64,000 nucleotides of DNA from Bradyrhizobium glycinis (GCF_016031655.1 NZ_JACCHQ010000016.1:62001-126000), one strand, 5' to 3'; shown: positions 53,307 through 62,233, counted from the first letter of the stretch. Notes: generated from the letters alone by a model not told the origin. A program made the numbers and translations.

Positions 53307-54044
53307 TCACCCGTGACAGCACGCCGCCTTCGCCGGCTGCGGTTCGTACTGGTCGCGCAGGCGGACCCAGTCCATCGGATAGGGCAGGCCTTCCTCGTGA
53401 CGGCCGAGCGGGGTGAGATCGAGATATTGATAAGCGGCGTTCATCATGTCGAGGCCGCGGGCGAAGCAGGAATAAGTGTGGAAGATCGCGCCGGCCTCGT
53501 CGCGGTAGAACACGCTGATGCCGGGCAGCTCGGGGCCGTAGAGCGGCGTGGTCCCGAAATTGTACATCGGCTTGCCGGTCGCGACCTCCTCCGGCGAGAA
53601 CGTCACGCCGTAATCGCGGTTGAAATCGTTGCGGCCCGAGGAAACCCAGTCGAAGGTCCAGCCCATCCGCTTCTTGAAGGCCTCGAGCTTTGCGCTCGGC
53701 GCCAGCGAGACCGCAACCATGGTGGTGTCGCGCGCGGCCAGGTGCGGCACCATGCGCTCGAACCCGTCGGCCCAGAACGAGCAGCTCTTGCAGGCCGCGT
53801 CCCAATCGAGTGCGAACATCACGTGCTGCACGATGAGCTGCGGCCGGCCCTTGAACAGATCGCCCAAGGACACAATACCGTTCGGCCCTTCGAATTCGTA
53901 CGCCTTGTCGACCTTGACCCAGGGGAGCCGGCGGCGCTCGTCGGCGAGCCGTTCGCGGGCCTGGGTCAACTCCTTCTCATGGGCCAGAAGGGCCTTGCGC
54001 GCGACGATCCATTGCTCGCGCGAGACGATCTGATGCTGCTGCAT
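53307..54044 (-). CDS. DUF899 family thioredoxin-like protein
   Basis: 245 residues from MQQHQIVSREQW (AAGGAG before ATG 54044). Thioredoxin-fold DUF899 family: KAYEFEGPNGIVSLGDLFKGRPQLIVQHVMFALDWDAACKSCSFWADGFE gives the CxxC-like site (Cys-x-x-Cys in AACKSCSFW), then RDTTMVAVSLAPSAKLEAFKKRMGW and YRDEAGAIFHTYSCFARGLDMMNAAYQYLDLTPLGRHE. A C-terminal ACCHG gives two more cysteines. Function is not established. It is the third gene after ArsR and SRPBCC genes on the same strand, 16 bases after the latter. Confidence 0.87.
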   Translation of the reverse strand: MQQHQIVSREQWIVARKALLAHEKELTQARERLADERRRLPWVKVDKAYEFEGPNGIVSLGDLFKGRPQLIVQHVMFALDWDAACKSCSFWADGFERMVPHLAARDTTMVAVSLAPSAKLEAFKKRMGWTFDWVSSGRNDFNRDYGVTFSPEEVATGKPMYNFGTTPLYGPELPGISVFYRDEAGAIFHTYSCFARGLDMMNAAYQYLDLTPLGRHEEGLPYPMDWVRLRDQYEPQPAKAACCHG

Positions 54045-54060
54045 GGCGTACTCCTTGGGG

Positions 54061-54525
54061 TCAGGTGACGAAGGCATCGAGCTTGTCGAAGAACGAGCTC
54101 CAGCCGCGCTGGTGGTTGTCGCGTGCGGTCTCGTCGAAGAACTGGGCGTGGTGGAAGATCATCAAAGTGCCGGCGCCATCAGGCTTCAGCGAGATCGTCA
54201 CCAGCGATTCACGCTCCGGCGTCGAGTGCCAGGCCCAGGTGAAGACGAGAAGCTGGTTCGGCACCACCTCGCGATAGCGGCCGCCGGCCTCGAAATACTC
54301 GCCGTCGTCGCGGGTGAAGCTGATGCGAAACCGGCCGCCGAGGCGAACGTCGAGCTCGGCTTGAAGCGTCGCCGGCTTCATGTTCGGCGGCCCGAACCAT
54401 TGCGCTAGCTGCGCGGCTTGCGTCCAGGCGGCGTAGACCTTTTGCGGCGGCGCGCGGAGCCGGCGCGTGAGCGTGAGGCTTGGTCGTTCTGCCGGGCGTT
54501 CGGCGTTGGCGGCGGCGTTGGCCAT
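54061..54525 (-). CDS. SRPBCC (AHSA1-type) domain protein
   Basis: 154 residues. START/Bet v1-like fold: LTLTRRLRAPPQKVYAAWTQAAQLAQWFGPPNM, DVRLGGRFRISFTRDDGEYFEAGGRYREVVPNQLLVFTWAW and MIFHHAQFFDETARDNHQRGWSSFFDKLDAFV. Such proteins bind small hydrophobic ligands, and are very often encoded next to an ArsR repressor as here. Its first 121 bases lie within the 3' end of the arsR reading frame in a different frame. Confidence 0.9.
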   Translation of the reverse strand: MANAAANAERPAERPSLTLTRRLRAPPQKVYAAWTQAAQLAQWFGPPNMKPATLQAELDVRLGGRFRISFTRDDGEYFEAGGRYREVVPNQLLVFTWAWHSTPERESLVTISLKPDGAGTLMIFHHAQFFDETARDNHQRGWSSFFDKLDAFVT

Positions 54526-54854
54526 GTCTCTTCCTCCACGAAGGCGGCAAGGCGATCGAGATTGTGGGACCAGAACTGCGCATAGCGATTGAGCCAGTTC
54601 ATCGCCTGCTCCATCGGCTGCGCGGTCAACCGGCAGGCAACCGTGCGCCCGGTCTTCTCGCGCACGATCAGGCCGGCATCCGTGAGCACGTCGAGATGCT
54701 TCATGATCGCCGGCAGCGATACCGCAAACGGTGCCGCCAGCTCGCTCACCGACAGGCCGTCCTGCTCGCCGAGGCGCGCCAGCAAGGCGCGCCGCGTCGG
54801 GTCTGACAGTGCCGCAAAAGTCCGGTCCAGCGTCTCGTCCTGATACTTAACCAT
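54405..54854 (-). CDS. ArsR family transcriptional regulator
   Basis: 149 residues from MVKYQDETLDRTFAALSDPTRRALLARL; the ATG 54854 lies in the palindrome 54849-54860. Winged helix: VSELAAPFAVSLPAIMKHLDVLTDAGLIVREKTGRTVACRLTAQPMEQAMNWLNRYAQFW, typical of ArsR repressors paired with SRPBCC proteins, with no metal-binding cysteines. The usual protein ends near EEETWP; here about 37 further residues of low-complexity Arg/Pro/Ser are read over the start of the SRPBCC gene. That tail may be of no function. Confidence 0.88.
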   Translation of the reverse strand: MVKYQDETLDRTFAALSDPTRRALLARLGEQDGLSVSELAAPFAVSLPAIMKHLDVLTDAGLIVREKTGRTVACRLTAQPMEQAMNWLNRYAQFWSHNLDRLAAFVEEETWPTPPPTPNARQNDQASRSRAGSARRRKRSTPPGRKPRS

Positions 54855-54860
54855 ATGGTT
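54849..54860. promoter_or_regulatory. Palindrome over the arsR start codon
   Basis: AACCATATGGTT, a perfect 12-base palindrome, with flanks TTAACCAT / ATGGTTTA extending symmetry. It covers the arsR ATG (54852-54854 on the minus strand) and fits an autorepressor site. Confidence 0.5.
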
Positions 54861-54967
54861 TAGTATAGGCGCGCGCGCGACACCGTCAAGCCGGAAGGCG
54901 CAGGCGCGGATCCGCACGAGTGCGTGATCGGGTTGCCGGCTCTGGGCTACACCAACCAAGCAGCGCA

Positions 54968-54997
54968 AAGAAAAAAGCCCTGCCGAACGGCAGGGCT
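54968..54997 (-). terminator. Rho-independent terminator of the Bug receptor gene
   Basis: On the minus strand AGCCCTGCC-GTTC-GGCAGGGCT is followed by TTTTTTCTTT. Nine-base stem, four-base loop and T-run, 25 bases after the stop at 55022. The clearest intrinsic terminator in the window. Confidence 0.9.
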
Positions 54998-55021
54998 CTC
55001 TCCCTCGTCATCACGAGATTT

Positions 55022-55996
55022 CTACTCGACCTTCAGGCCGGCGAACTCGACGACCTTCTTCCACTTCTCGGTCTCGGCCTTGATCTCCTCGCCGAACGCC
55101 TCGGGCGTCTGCACCCGTGGCTCGCCGCCGAGCTCGACCAGGCGCTTGGCCATGTCGGGCTCCTTCAGCACCGCGTTGACCTCGGCGTTGAGCTTGGCGA
55201 TGATTTCCTTGGGCGTGTTCTTCGGCGCGCCCATGCCGAACAGCGCGCTCGCCTCATAGCCCTTGACGGTGTCGGCGATCGGCTGCACGTCGGGCAGCTG
55301 CGGCGATCGTTCCGTGGTGGTGACGCCGATGGCGCGCAAGCTGCCGGAGCGAATGTGTTGGATGATCGAGGGCATGTTGTCGAAGATCACCTGCACCTGA
55401 CCGGCGAGCATGTCGGTGATCGCGGGCGCGGCGCCGCGATAGGGCACGTGCTGCATCTTGCAGCCGGTCATTGCCATGAACATCTCGCCGGACAGATGCA
55501 CCGAGGTGCCGTTGCCAGACGAGGCCATGTTCACCTTGCCGGGATTGGCCTTCACGTACTCGATGAACTCGGCGACGTTCTTGGCGGGCACGTCCTTGTT
55601 GACGGTCATCACGTTCGGCACGCGCTGGAACGAGGCGACCGGCGCGATGTCGCGCACGAAGTTGAACTTCAGATTGGGATAGAGCGAAGCGTTGATGTAG
55701 TTGGCCGGATTGACGAGCTGCAGCGTGTAGCCGTCGGGCTCGGCATTGATGACCGATTCGGTCGCGATGTTGTTCCCGGCACCCGGCTTGTTCTCGATCA
55801 CGAATTGCTGGCCGAGCTTTTCCGACAGCCGCTGGCCGATCAGCCGTGCCAGGATGTCGGTGGCGCCGCCCGGCGGATAGCCCACCACCCATTTCACCGG
55901 ACGGGCCGGATAATCGGCGGCAAGGGCCTTCGACAGCGGGGTGGCTGCAAGCGGACTGGCGGCGAGCAGGCCAAGCGCGGTACGGCGAGTGATCAT
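55022..55996 (-). CDS. Bug/TctC family tripartite tricarboxylate transporter receptor
   Basis: Periplasmic solute receptor, 324 residues from MITRRTALGLLAASPLAATPLSKALAADYPARP (Tat-like twin-arginine start TRRTALGLL with signal peptide, cleavage near AAD). Core motifs: VGYPPGGATDILARLIGQRLSEKLGQQFVIENKPGAG, YPNLKFNFVRDIAPVA, GSGTS-like SSGNGTSVHL and VPYRGAAPAITDMLAGQVQVIFDN. No TctA or TctB membrane genes are adjacent, the usual case for orphan Bug proteins. Ligand unknown, probably a carboxylate. Confidence 0.92.
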   Translation of the reverse strand: MITRRTALGLLAASPLAATPLSKALAADYPARPVKWVVGYPPGGATDILARLIGQRLSEKLGQQFVIENKPGAGNNIATESVINAEPDGYTLQLVNPANYINASLYPNLKFNFVRDIAPVASFQRVPNVMTVNKDVPAKNVAEFIEYVKANPGKVNMASSGNGTSVHLSGEMFMAMTGCKMQHVPYRGAAPAITDMLAGQVQVIFDNMPSIIQHIRSGSLRAIGVTTTERSPQLPDVQPIADTVKGYEASALFGMGAPKNTPKEIIAKLNAEVNAVLKEPDMAKRLVELGGEPRVQTPEAFGEEIKAETEKWKKVVEFAGLKVE

Positions 55997-56121
55997 CTCA
56001 AGGGTTCTCCCAGTGTTGTTCTTGAAAGTCGGATGGCTTGAAGGCCGCGTCGTTGCGGTTGTAACAAAGCTTGCCGCGTGCGGAAAGTGCGCGGGGCACA
56101 TCACGACGAAAGGATGAGAAC

Positions 56122-56532
56122 ATGCCGGTCAAGGTTCATGCCCTGGATCATCTCGTGATCAATGTCAGCGACGTCGCGGCAAGTGCTGCGTGGTACGGCA
56201 AGATTCTCGGCATGGATGTCAAGGTGTTCGATCCCGGCGGCGGCAAAGCGCCGCGGACTTTCCTTGAATTCGGTAACCAGAGGATCAACGTCCGACAGCG
56301 CGACGCCGACAAGGTGGAGTGGTTCACCGCGAACCATCCGACGGCGGGCAGCGAAGACCTGTGCTTTCTCACCTCGGCTACGCCAGACGAGGTGGTGGCG
56401 CATTTGCGAGCACATGGCGTCGCGATCGAGGAAGGCCCGGGCCCGAGGCAAGGTGCCCGCGGCACGCTGCGCTCGGTCTATTGCCGGGATCCCGATGGCA
56501 GCCTGATCGAGATATCGTCGTACGAGGATTGA
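56122..56532 (+). CDS. VOC family (glyoxalase/bleomycin-resistance-like) protein
   Basis: 136 residues from MPVKVHALDHLVINVSDVAASAAWY, with AAGGATG upstream. One vicinal-oxygen-chelate unit: LDHLVINVSDVAAS (metal His), FLEFGNQRINVRQ, GSEDLCFLTSATPDEVVAHLRAHGV, and VYCRDPDGSLIEISSY (metal Glu). Metal-dependent isomerase, lyase or dioxygenase functions are all possible. It stands alone between the Bug receptor gene and the acyl-CoA ligase. Confidence 0.88.
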   Translation: MPVKVHALDHLVINVSDVAASAAWYGKILGMDVKVFDPGGGKAPRTFLEFGNQRINVRQRDADKVEWFTANHPTAGSEDLCFLTSATPDEVVAHLRAHGVAIEEGPGPRQGARGTLRSVYCRDPDGSLIEISSYED

Positions 56533-56559
56533 GGCGATCTGGCTCTGGCGCCAGCCCAC

Positions 56560-56646
56560 CGTCATTGCGAGCGGAGCGAAGCAATCCAGACTGTGTCCGC
56601 GGAACCAGTCTGGATTGCTTCGTCGCAAGGGCTCCTCGCAATGACG
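56560..56646. repeat. Palindromic repeat, CGTCATTGCGAG type, second copy
   Basis: CGTCATTGCGAGCGGAGCG at left, GCTCCTCGCAATGACG at right, inner GAAGCAATCCAGACTG / CAGTCTGGATTGCTTC. Same element as 17434-17520, with reversed internal order. Confidence 0.8.
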
Positions 56647-56766
56647 GAAGGGAGAGCGCGAGCTTCCGGATACTGCCCGATTTGCGTCCCGCGTCATCCA
56701 ATGGCAGGAAGACGCAATAATCAAAAGGCAGCCGCCAGCAGGATGCAGGCTGCTCGGGAGGTCGCC

Positions 56767-58347
56767 ATGCCACTTCAACAGACCACAGCTGGAATCGTCG
56801 GCCCGTTCGACGGGCTCGACGTGCCCTGGCTCTTGAGGATGCGCGCCGAGGTCCGGCGTGATCATCCGTTCCTGATCTGGGCGCCTTTCGACGCGCCGGC
56901 GCGGCGCTGGAGCTACGGCGAATTTCACGAGCGCGTCGGCGCACTCGCGGCCGGGCTCGCCAGGCGCGGCATCAAGCCCGGCGAATATGTGCTCATCCAT
57001 CTCGACAATTGCATCGAGGCAATGCTGGCCTGGTTCGCCTGCGTCGAGCTCGGGGCCGTCGCGGTCACCACCAATACGCGTTCGGCGCCGGCCGAGGTCG
57101 CGTATTTCGCCGATCATTGCGGCGCGGTCGCCGCGATCACGCAGCCGGCCTATGCGGAAGCCGTCGCGCAGAACTGCCGCAACATAAGCTGGCTGGCGGT
57201 GACCTCGCACGATGCGGGCGCGGCGCCCGCGCGGGGCGTCTCGCGCGGCGACAGCTTCGAATCCCTGTTCGCCGACAGTGCCGATCGCCCCAAGCGCGCG
57301 ACCGATCCGCTCGCGCCGTGCAGCGTGCAATATACCTCGGGCACGACGTCGCGGCCGAAGGCGGTGCTGTGGACCCACGCCAACGCGCTGTGGGGCGCCA
57401 AGATCAACGCCGCGCACGAGGACCTTCACGCCGGCGACGTGCACCAGGCGTACCTGCCGCTGTTCCACACCAATGCCCTCGCCTACTCCATGCTGGCGAC
57501 GCTGTGGGTCGGGGCGACTTGCGTGATCCAGCCGCGCTTCTCCGCGAGCAGATTCTGGGGCGTCGCGCGCGAGCATGGCGCGACCTGGACCTCGACCATC
57601 CCGTTCTGCATGAAGGCGCTGCTCGAGCAGGAGATCCCGAAGGACCACAAGTTCCGCCTGTGGGGCACCGCCATCAACGAGCCGCCGGCCTTTGCCGCCT
57701 TCGGCGTCAAGATGATCGGCTGGTGGGGCATGACCGAGACCATCACCCACGGCATCGTCGGCGAGGTCGATCAGCCCAACATCCCGATGTCGATCGGCCG
57801 CGCCGCGCCCGAATACCAGATCCGCATCACCGACGACGAGGGACGGCCGACGGAGGTCGGCGACACCGGCAATCTCGCGATCAAGGGCATCCCCGGCCTG
57901 TCGCTGTTCGCCGAGTACCTGCACAACGAGAAGGCGACGCGCGAGAGCTTCGACGAGCACGGCTTCTTCCTCACCGGCGACCGCGTCGAGCGGCTTCAGA
58001 ACGGCTTCATCAAGTTCGGCGACCGCGCCAAGGACATGCTGAAGGTGGGCGGCGAGAACGTTGCGGCCTCCGAGATCGAGCAGGTGATCGCGCTCGTGCC
58101 GGGCGTGCGCGAGGCCGCGGTGGTGGCGAAGAAGCATCCGATGCTGGACGAGGTGCCGGTGGTCTTCATCATCCCGCAGGGCGGCGTCGCGGGCGCTGCG
58201 CCCGACCTGCATGATCGCGTGATGGAAGCCTGCCGCAAGGGCCTCGCCGACTTCAAGCTGCCGCGCGAGATCAGGCTCGTCGACGACATGCCGCGCTCGA
58301 CGCTGGAGAAGGTAGCGAAGGCGGAATTGCGGAAAATGGTGGGGTAG
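56767..58347 (+). CDS. AMP-dependent acyl-CoA synthetase/ligase
   Basis: 526 residues from MPLQQTTAGIVGPFDGLD (GGGAGG six bases before ATG 56767). Adenylate-forming enzyme: P-loop YTSGTTSRPKAVLWTH, ATP-binding GWWGMTET, LTGDRVERL hinge, KVGGENVAASEIE and the catalytic-lysine segment STLEKVAKAELRK. The profile is like medium/long-chain or aryl acid CoA ligases (e.g. crotonobetaine/carnitine-CoA ligase type). Substrate is not determined. It is alone, flanked by repeats. Confidence 0.92.
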   Translation: MPLQQTTAGIVGPFDGLDVPWLLRMRAEVRRDHPFLIWAPFDAPARRWSYGEFHERVGALAAGLARRGIKPGEYVLIHLDNCIEAMLAWFACVELGAVAVTTNTRSAPAEVAYFADHCGAVAAITQPAYAEAVAQNCRNISWLAVTSHDAGAAPARGVSRGDSFESLFADSADRPKRATDPLAPCSVQYTSGTTSRPKAVLWTHANALWGAKINAAHEDLHAGDVHQAYLPLFHTNALAYSMLATLWVGATCVIQPRFSASRFWGVAREHGATWTSTIPFCMKALLEQEIPKDHKFRLWGTAINEPPAFAAFGVKMIGWWGMTETITHGIVGEVDQPNIPMSIGRAAPEYQIRITDDEGRPTEVGDTGNLAIKGIPGLSLFAEYLHNEKATRESFDEHGFFLTGDRVERLQNGFIKFGDRAKDMLKVGGENVAASEIEQVIALVPGVREAAVVAKKHPMLDEVPVVFIIPQGGVAGAAPDLHDRVMEACRKGLADFKLPREIRLVDDMPRSTLEKVAKAELRKMVG

Positions 58348-58353
58348 CCACAG

Positions 58354-58431
58354 TCGTTCCGGGGCGGTGCAAAGCACCGAACCCGGAACCTCGAGATTCC
58401 GGGTTCGCGCTTCGCGCGCCCCGGAATGACG
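58354..58431. repeat. Palindromic repeat, TTCCGGGGCG type
   Basis: TCGTTCCGGGGCGGTGC at left and GCGCGCCCCGGAATGACG at right; inner AACCCGGAACCTCGAG / ATTCCGGGTT. Shares the terminal arms of family A but lacks the TAACCACAG block. Confidence 0.65.
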
Positions 58432-58440
58432 GCGAGATTG

Positions 58441-59535
58441 CTAGAACGACCCCAGCGCCACCGGGCGGAACGCCTGCAGCAGCTGCTGGTCGAGCTTGCC
58501 GCCCATGCCTTCCATCATCGTGAAGGCGCGGGAGTGGGTGAAGGGCATGCGGTAGGCGCGCTTCTCGACGAGCGCGGCGTAGATGTCGACGATCGTCGTC
58601 AGGCGCACGATGTCGCTGATCTGGTTCGACGACAAGCCGTTCGGATAGCCGGAGCCGTCGAGGAATTCGTGGTGATGCAGCACCACGTCCAGCATCTCCG
58701 GCGGGAAGCCGCCTTGGGCGGCGAGCGCCTCGTAGCCGCGGCGCGGATGCTGGCGGACCTCCGCCATCTCCTCGTCGGTGAGCCTGCCGGGCTTGTCGAG
58801 CAGCCAGGCCGGAACGAAGGCCTTGCCGACATCGTGCAGCAGCGCGGCGCGAGTCAGACGGCGCTGGTCGTCCTCGCGCATGCCGAGATGCTGGGCGAAG
58901 GCGACGGCGAAGCCGGTGACGAACAGGCAATGGCGGTAGCTGCCGACATGATGACAGCCGACCGTGGTGAGCCATTCGCGCAGCGAGGAATGCTTGATCG
59001 CCTTCAGGATCTTGCTCTCGGCGGCGATGACGTCGTCGAAGGTCAGGGGCACGCCGAGCGGCAGCTTCTCGAACATCTTGGTCAGCACCGCATGCGCCGC
59101 CTCGACGCCGCGGTTGAGCGTCTTGCCGCGATCGGTCGCGTCATAGGCCGCGGTGTCCGGGAAGGCGGCGCGAATGCGCTGCAGGATGGCCTCGGCCTGG
59201 AGCGGCCGTGAGATGGTATCGGTAGCACCGAGCGCCCAGGCCTGCATGGTGCCGTGATGCAGGGCGTCCGCGAGCACGAACAGCCGCGGCATCGAACGAT
59301 AGGCATCGCCGCGCAGCTTGTTGCGGACCCGCTGCACGCTCTCGGGCGAGCGCAGGTTGATGTCGACCACGAGCCCGGAGAGATCGCGCGACGGCTGGGC
59401 GGGGATCTCCTCCGTCTTCACCGTGGAGACGTCGCCGACTGCCTTCAAGATGCTGGCGAGCTCGCTGCTCCCGTCGCTCCGATCGGAGGCGAGCAGAAGC
59501 CGGCGTTTGGCGACGGGTTTGGCTGAGGCGTTCAT
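58441..59535 (-). CDS. HD-GYP domain protein with degenerate receiver
   Basis: 364 residues. Residues 1-130 form a receiver-like domain: VVDINL offers an acidic site but the conserved Lys is Arg (TISRPLQ), so it may not be phosphorylated. The HD-GYP domain carries AALLHDVGKAFVP (HD), RQHPRRGYEAL, HHHEFLDGSGYPNGL (HHE and GYP) and TTIVDIYAALVEKRAYR. Predicted c-di-GMP phosphodiesterase. The C-terminus is truncated relative to longer HD-GYP proteins only slightly. The promoter must lie in 59536-59680, which otherwise contains nothing clear. Confidence 0.9.
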   Translation of the reverse strand: MNASAKPVAKRRLLLASDRSDGSSELASILKAVGDVSTVKTEEIPAQPSRDLSGLVVDINLRSPESVQRVRNKLRGDAYRSMPRLFVLADALHHGTMQAWALGATDTISRPLQAEAILQRIRAAFPDTAAYDATDRGKTLNRGVEAAHAVLTKMFEKLPLGVPLTFDDVIAAESKILKAIKHSSLREWLTTVGCHHVGSYRHCLFVTGFAVAFAQHLGMREDDQRRLTRAALLHDVGKAFVPAWLLDKPGRLTDEEMAEVRQHPRRGYEALAAQGGFPPEMLDVVLHHHEFLDGSGYPNGLSSNQISDIVRLTTIVDIYAALVEKRAYRMPFTHSRAFTMMEGMGGKLDQQLLQAFRPVALGSF

Positions 59536-59689
59536 GGCTTCCCCACAAGTACCGGGAACTCGGGCGTATTGGCCCGTCAGCCTAAGCCGGTTCAGGTTCT
59601 CTGGCCCTTAAGAGGCGTACTCAATGGAGCCTTGGGGAATTGCACGCAATTTTAGAGATGCGGCTTCGGGGAGGGGAACTTCAAAATCG

Positions 59690-59714
59690 GCGAAAACAAC
59701 CCCATGCACAGTAG
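59690..59714. repeat. 25-base repeat, second copy
   Basis: Identical to 8039-8063 in the same orientation. The flanks differ (GGGCATTGATC here, CCGACGATAAC there), so the shared part is precisely bounded on the right. Confidence 0.7.
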
Positions 59715-59761
59715 AATGGGCATTGATCAATAAGGGGAATTTTGGACGCTTCCCCTCCGTT

Positions 59762-59863
59762 GTCGTCGCCCGGCTTGACCGGGCGACCCATTACCACGAG
59801 ACGGCGCGGCCAGGGCTGAGAAGCCGCGGCGTACTGGATGCCCCGGTCAAGCCGGGGCATGAC
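59762..59863. repeat. Palindromic repeat, GTCGCCCGGCTTGACC type
   Basis: GTCGTCGCCCGGCTTGACCG with its stem CGGGCGAC, and CCCCGGTCAAGCCGGGGCAT at the right. Related to the element at 5085 by the CCGGTCAAGCCGG arm. Confidence 0.6.
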
Positions 59864-59950
59864 AAGTGGGGTGTGGGAGATGGCTTCCCAAACAAATCCG
59901 CCGGAGGTTGCTCTCCGGCGGATCGGCTCATTTGGCAATCGCGGCTCGGC

Positions 59951-62233
59951 TTACGCCTTCATGCTCGCCTTCACGGCCTCCGCCGTGATCGGCAGGGCGC
60001 GGACGCGGGCGCCGCAGGCATTGAAGATGGCGTTGCCGATGGCCGGCGCGACCACGGTGACCGCCGGCTCGCCGACGCCGGTGGCCTTCTCGCCATTGGC
60101 GATCACGGCGATCGCGACCTCGGGCGTCTGGCTCATGCGCAAGGGCGTGTAGCTGTCGAAGTTGGTCTGCTCGATGCCACCGTCCTTCAGCGTCGCCTTC
60201 TCGTACATCGCCAGCGACAGGCCCCACAGCGCCGCACCCTCGACCTGGGCGCGGATATTGTCGGGATGCACCTGCGTGCCGACGTCGGTAGCGACCGTCA
60301 GCTTCTTCACGGTCACCTCCCCCGATGGCGCGACGGCGACGTGAGCCACACACGCCGTCCAGCTCGCGGTCGCGCGCTCCTGCGACGACACGCAGGCGAC
60401 GCCCATGCCCTCGCCTTTCGGCAATTGCTTAGTGCCGTAGCCCGACAGTCCCATCGCGGCGAGCAGCGTGTTGCGCAAGCGCTGCGCGCCGCCATCGTTC
60501 TTGCCGGCGCCGTCGAGCAGCGAGATGCGGAACTGCGCGGGATCCTTGCCCGTCGCCGCCGCGATCTCGTCGATCATGCTTTCGACCGCCCAGAAGGTCC
60601 AGCCCGGCGCCACCGAGCGAAGCTGGCCGGAGGGCGTAGCGTTGTGCGCGAGCTCGTTCTTGATCGCGCGCACATAATGGTTGGGCACGGTGTAGAAGAA
60701 GTCCGCCCCGTTCACCGTGAAGGAATCGAGCGGGCCCTTCTTGTCGACCGAGGGCGTCAGGAAATCGGGGATTCCCCAGCGCGCGGTCGGCCAGGCCGAG
60801 ACCACGTCGTGGCTGATCGCAATGAGCTTGCCATCGCCGTCCACGCCGGCCTTGACCTTCTGATAGGTGAGCGGACGCGAGAAATCCATCGTCATGTCGT
60901 TCTCGCGCGAATAGATCACTTTCACCGGCTTGCCGACGGCCTTGGCCGCCTGCACCGCCGGAATCATCATGTCGGCATCGAGACGCCGGCCGAAGCCGCC
61001 GCCCAGCCACATCTGGTGCATGACCACGAACTTCGGATCGATCCCGGCCGCGCCTGCCGCGATCGCGCCGGAGCGCGTCGCGAACTGGTTGCCGGAATAG
61101 ATGTGCAGGATGTCGCCCTTGAACTCCGCGGTGGCGTTCATCGGCTCCAGCGGCGCGTGGATGTTGATGCTGGTGGTGTATTCCGCCTCCACCACCTTGG
61201 CCGCCGAGCCGAAGGCCGCATTGGGATCGCCGTCCTTGACGAAGAACTGGCCGGAATCCTCCAGGCCCTGGAGCCGCTTGGCCTCGTCGAGCAGCGATTG
61301 ACTCGACAGCTTCGCGTTCGGACCCGAATCATAGGCGATCTTCAGCGCCTGTGCCGCCTTCTTGGCGTTGGCATAGGTGCTGGCGACGGCGACGACCCAG
61401 CCCGACGTCGTTGCGGTCTTGTCATCGAGCGTGACGGCCTTGATGAAGCCCGGCACCTTTTTTGCCGCGCTGTCATCGACCGATTTCACCGTGGCGCCGA
61501 AGCGCACCGGCGGTGTGACGATCGCGCCATAGACCATGCCCGGCAACATCACGTCGATGCCGTACTTGGCCGTGCCGTTGGTCTTGGAGGGGATGTCGAG
61601 CTGCGGCACCGAGACGCCGATCATCGTGTATTGATCGGGCGTTTTCAGCGTGATCGCCTTGAGCTCGTCAGGCGTGAAGGTTTTCGTCGCCTTGCCACTT
61701 TTCACGACATCGGCGAACGACATCAGCTTCTTCGACTTCGGATGCACGATCATGGAATCGCGCACCACCAGCTCCGATGCCGGCACGCCCATGGCGGCGG
61801 CGGCACCTTCGGTCAATGCGATCCGCCCGGCCGCACCGGCCCGGCTCATCGCCTCGAAGTTCATCATGGTCGACCAGCTGCCGCCGGTGATCTGCGCGCC
61901 GAGCACGGGATCGTTGAACTTGGGATCGTTGGAGGCGAGCTGCACGCGCATGTCGCTCCATTTCGCGCCCAGTTCCTCGCAGACGATCTGCGCCATGGTG
62001 GAGGCGATGTGCTGGCCCATGTCGGCCTTGCCGCAAGTCACGGTGACGAGCCCGTCCGGCGAGATCGCGTACCAGACGCTCGGCTCGAAATTGGCGGGTG
62101 CGGCGGCTGCCGATCCGATGCCGGGCACGCCTGCATAGCCGAGCACGAGGCCGGTCGCGGCGGTGCCGACGAGGAAGGAGCGGCGGCTGAGATCCGTCGT
62201 CTCAGGTGTCACGTTCTTCACATGCTCGTTCAT
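59951..62233 (-). CDS. Molybdopterin oxidoreductase large subunit (IorB-type)
   Basis: 760 residues from MNEHVKNVTPETTDLSRRSFLVG, a Tat signal for export of the folded cofactor enzyme. Xanthine-dehydrogenase-family molybdenum hydroxylase, resembling isoquinoline 1-oxidoreductase beta and membrane aldehyde dehydrogenases: CGKADMGQHIASTMAQIVCEELG, TGGSWSTM, HAPLEPMNATAEF, WLGGGFGRRLDADMM, GVGEPAVTVVAPAIGNAI (Glu of the active site in GEPA). Two tandem Mo-binding halves. Four-base overlap with the iron-sulfur subunit gene upstream. The substrate may be an aldehyde or N-heterocycle. No cytochrome or XdhC-type maturation gene is adjacent. Confidence 0.9.
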   Translation of the reverse strand: MNEHVKNVTPETTDLSRRSFLVGTAATGLVLGYAGVPGIGSAAAAPANFEPSVWYAISPDGLVTVTCGKADMGQHIASTMAQIVCEELGAKWSDMRVQLASNDPKFNDPVLGAQITGGSWSTMMNFEAMSRAGAAGRIALTEGAAAAMGVPASELVVRDSMIVHPKSKKLMSFADVVKSGKATKTFTPDELKAITLKTPDQYTMIGVSVPQLDIPSKTNGTAKYGIDVMLPGMVYGAIVTPPVRFGATVKSVDDSAAKKVPGFIKAVTLDDKTATTSGWVVAVASTYANAKKAAQALKIAYDSGPNAKLSSQSLLDEAKRLQGLEDSGQFFVKDGDPNAAFGSAAKVVEAEYTTSINIHAPLEPMNATAEFKGDILHIYSGNQFATRSGAIAAGAAGIDPKFVVMHQMWLGGGFGRRLDADMMIPAVQAAKAVGKPVKVIYSRENDMTMDFSRPLTYQKVKAGVDGDGKLIAISHDVVSAWPTARWGIPDFLTPSVDKKGPLDSFTVNGADFFYTVPNHYVRAIKNELAHNATPSGQLRSVAPGWTFWAVESMIDEIAAATGKDPAQFRISLLDGAGKNDGGAQRLRNTLLAAMGLSGYGTKQLPKGEGMGVACVSSQERATASWTACVAHVAVAPSGEVTVKKLTVATDVGTQVHPDNIRAQVEGAALWGLSLAMYEKATLKDGGIEQTNFDSYTPLRMSQTPEVAIAVIANGEKATGVGEPAVTVVAPAIGNAIFNACGARVRALPITAEAVKASMKA

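Larger units (their letters stand above)
59536..59950. other. Intergenic region between HD-GYP and iorB
   Basis: 415 bases without a gene. It holds the upstream region of the HD-GYP gene (59536-59680), the second copy of the 25-base repeat (59690-59714), a palindromic repeat (59762-59863), and a GATTTG...CCGGAG-TTGCT-CTCCGG stem just after the iorB stop that could end that transcript (about 59903-59919). Confidence 0.5.
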
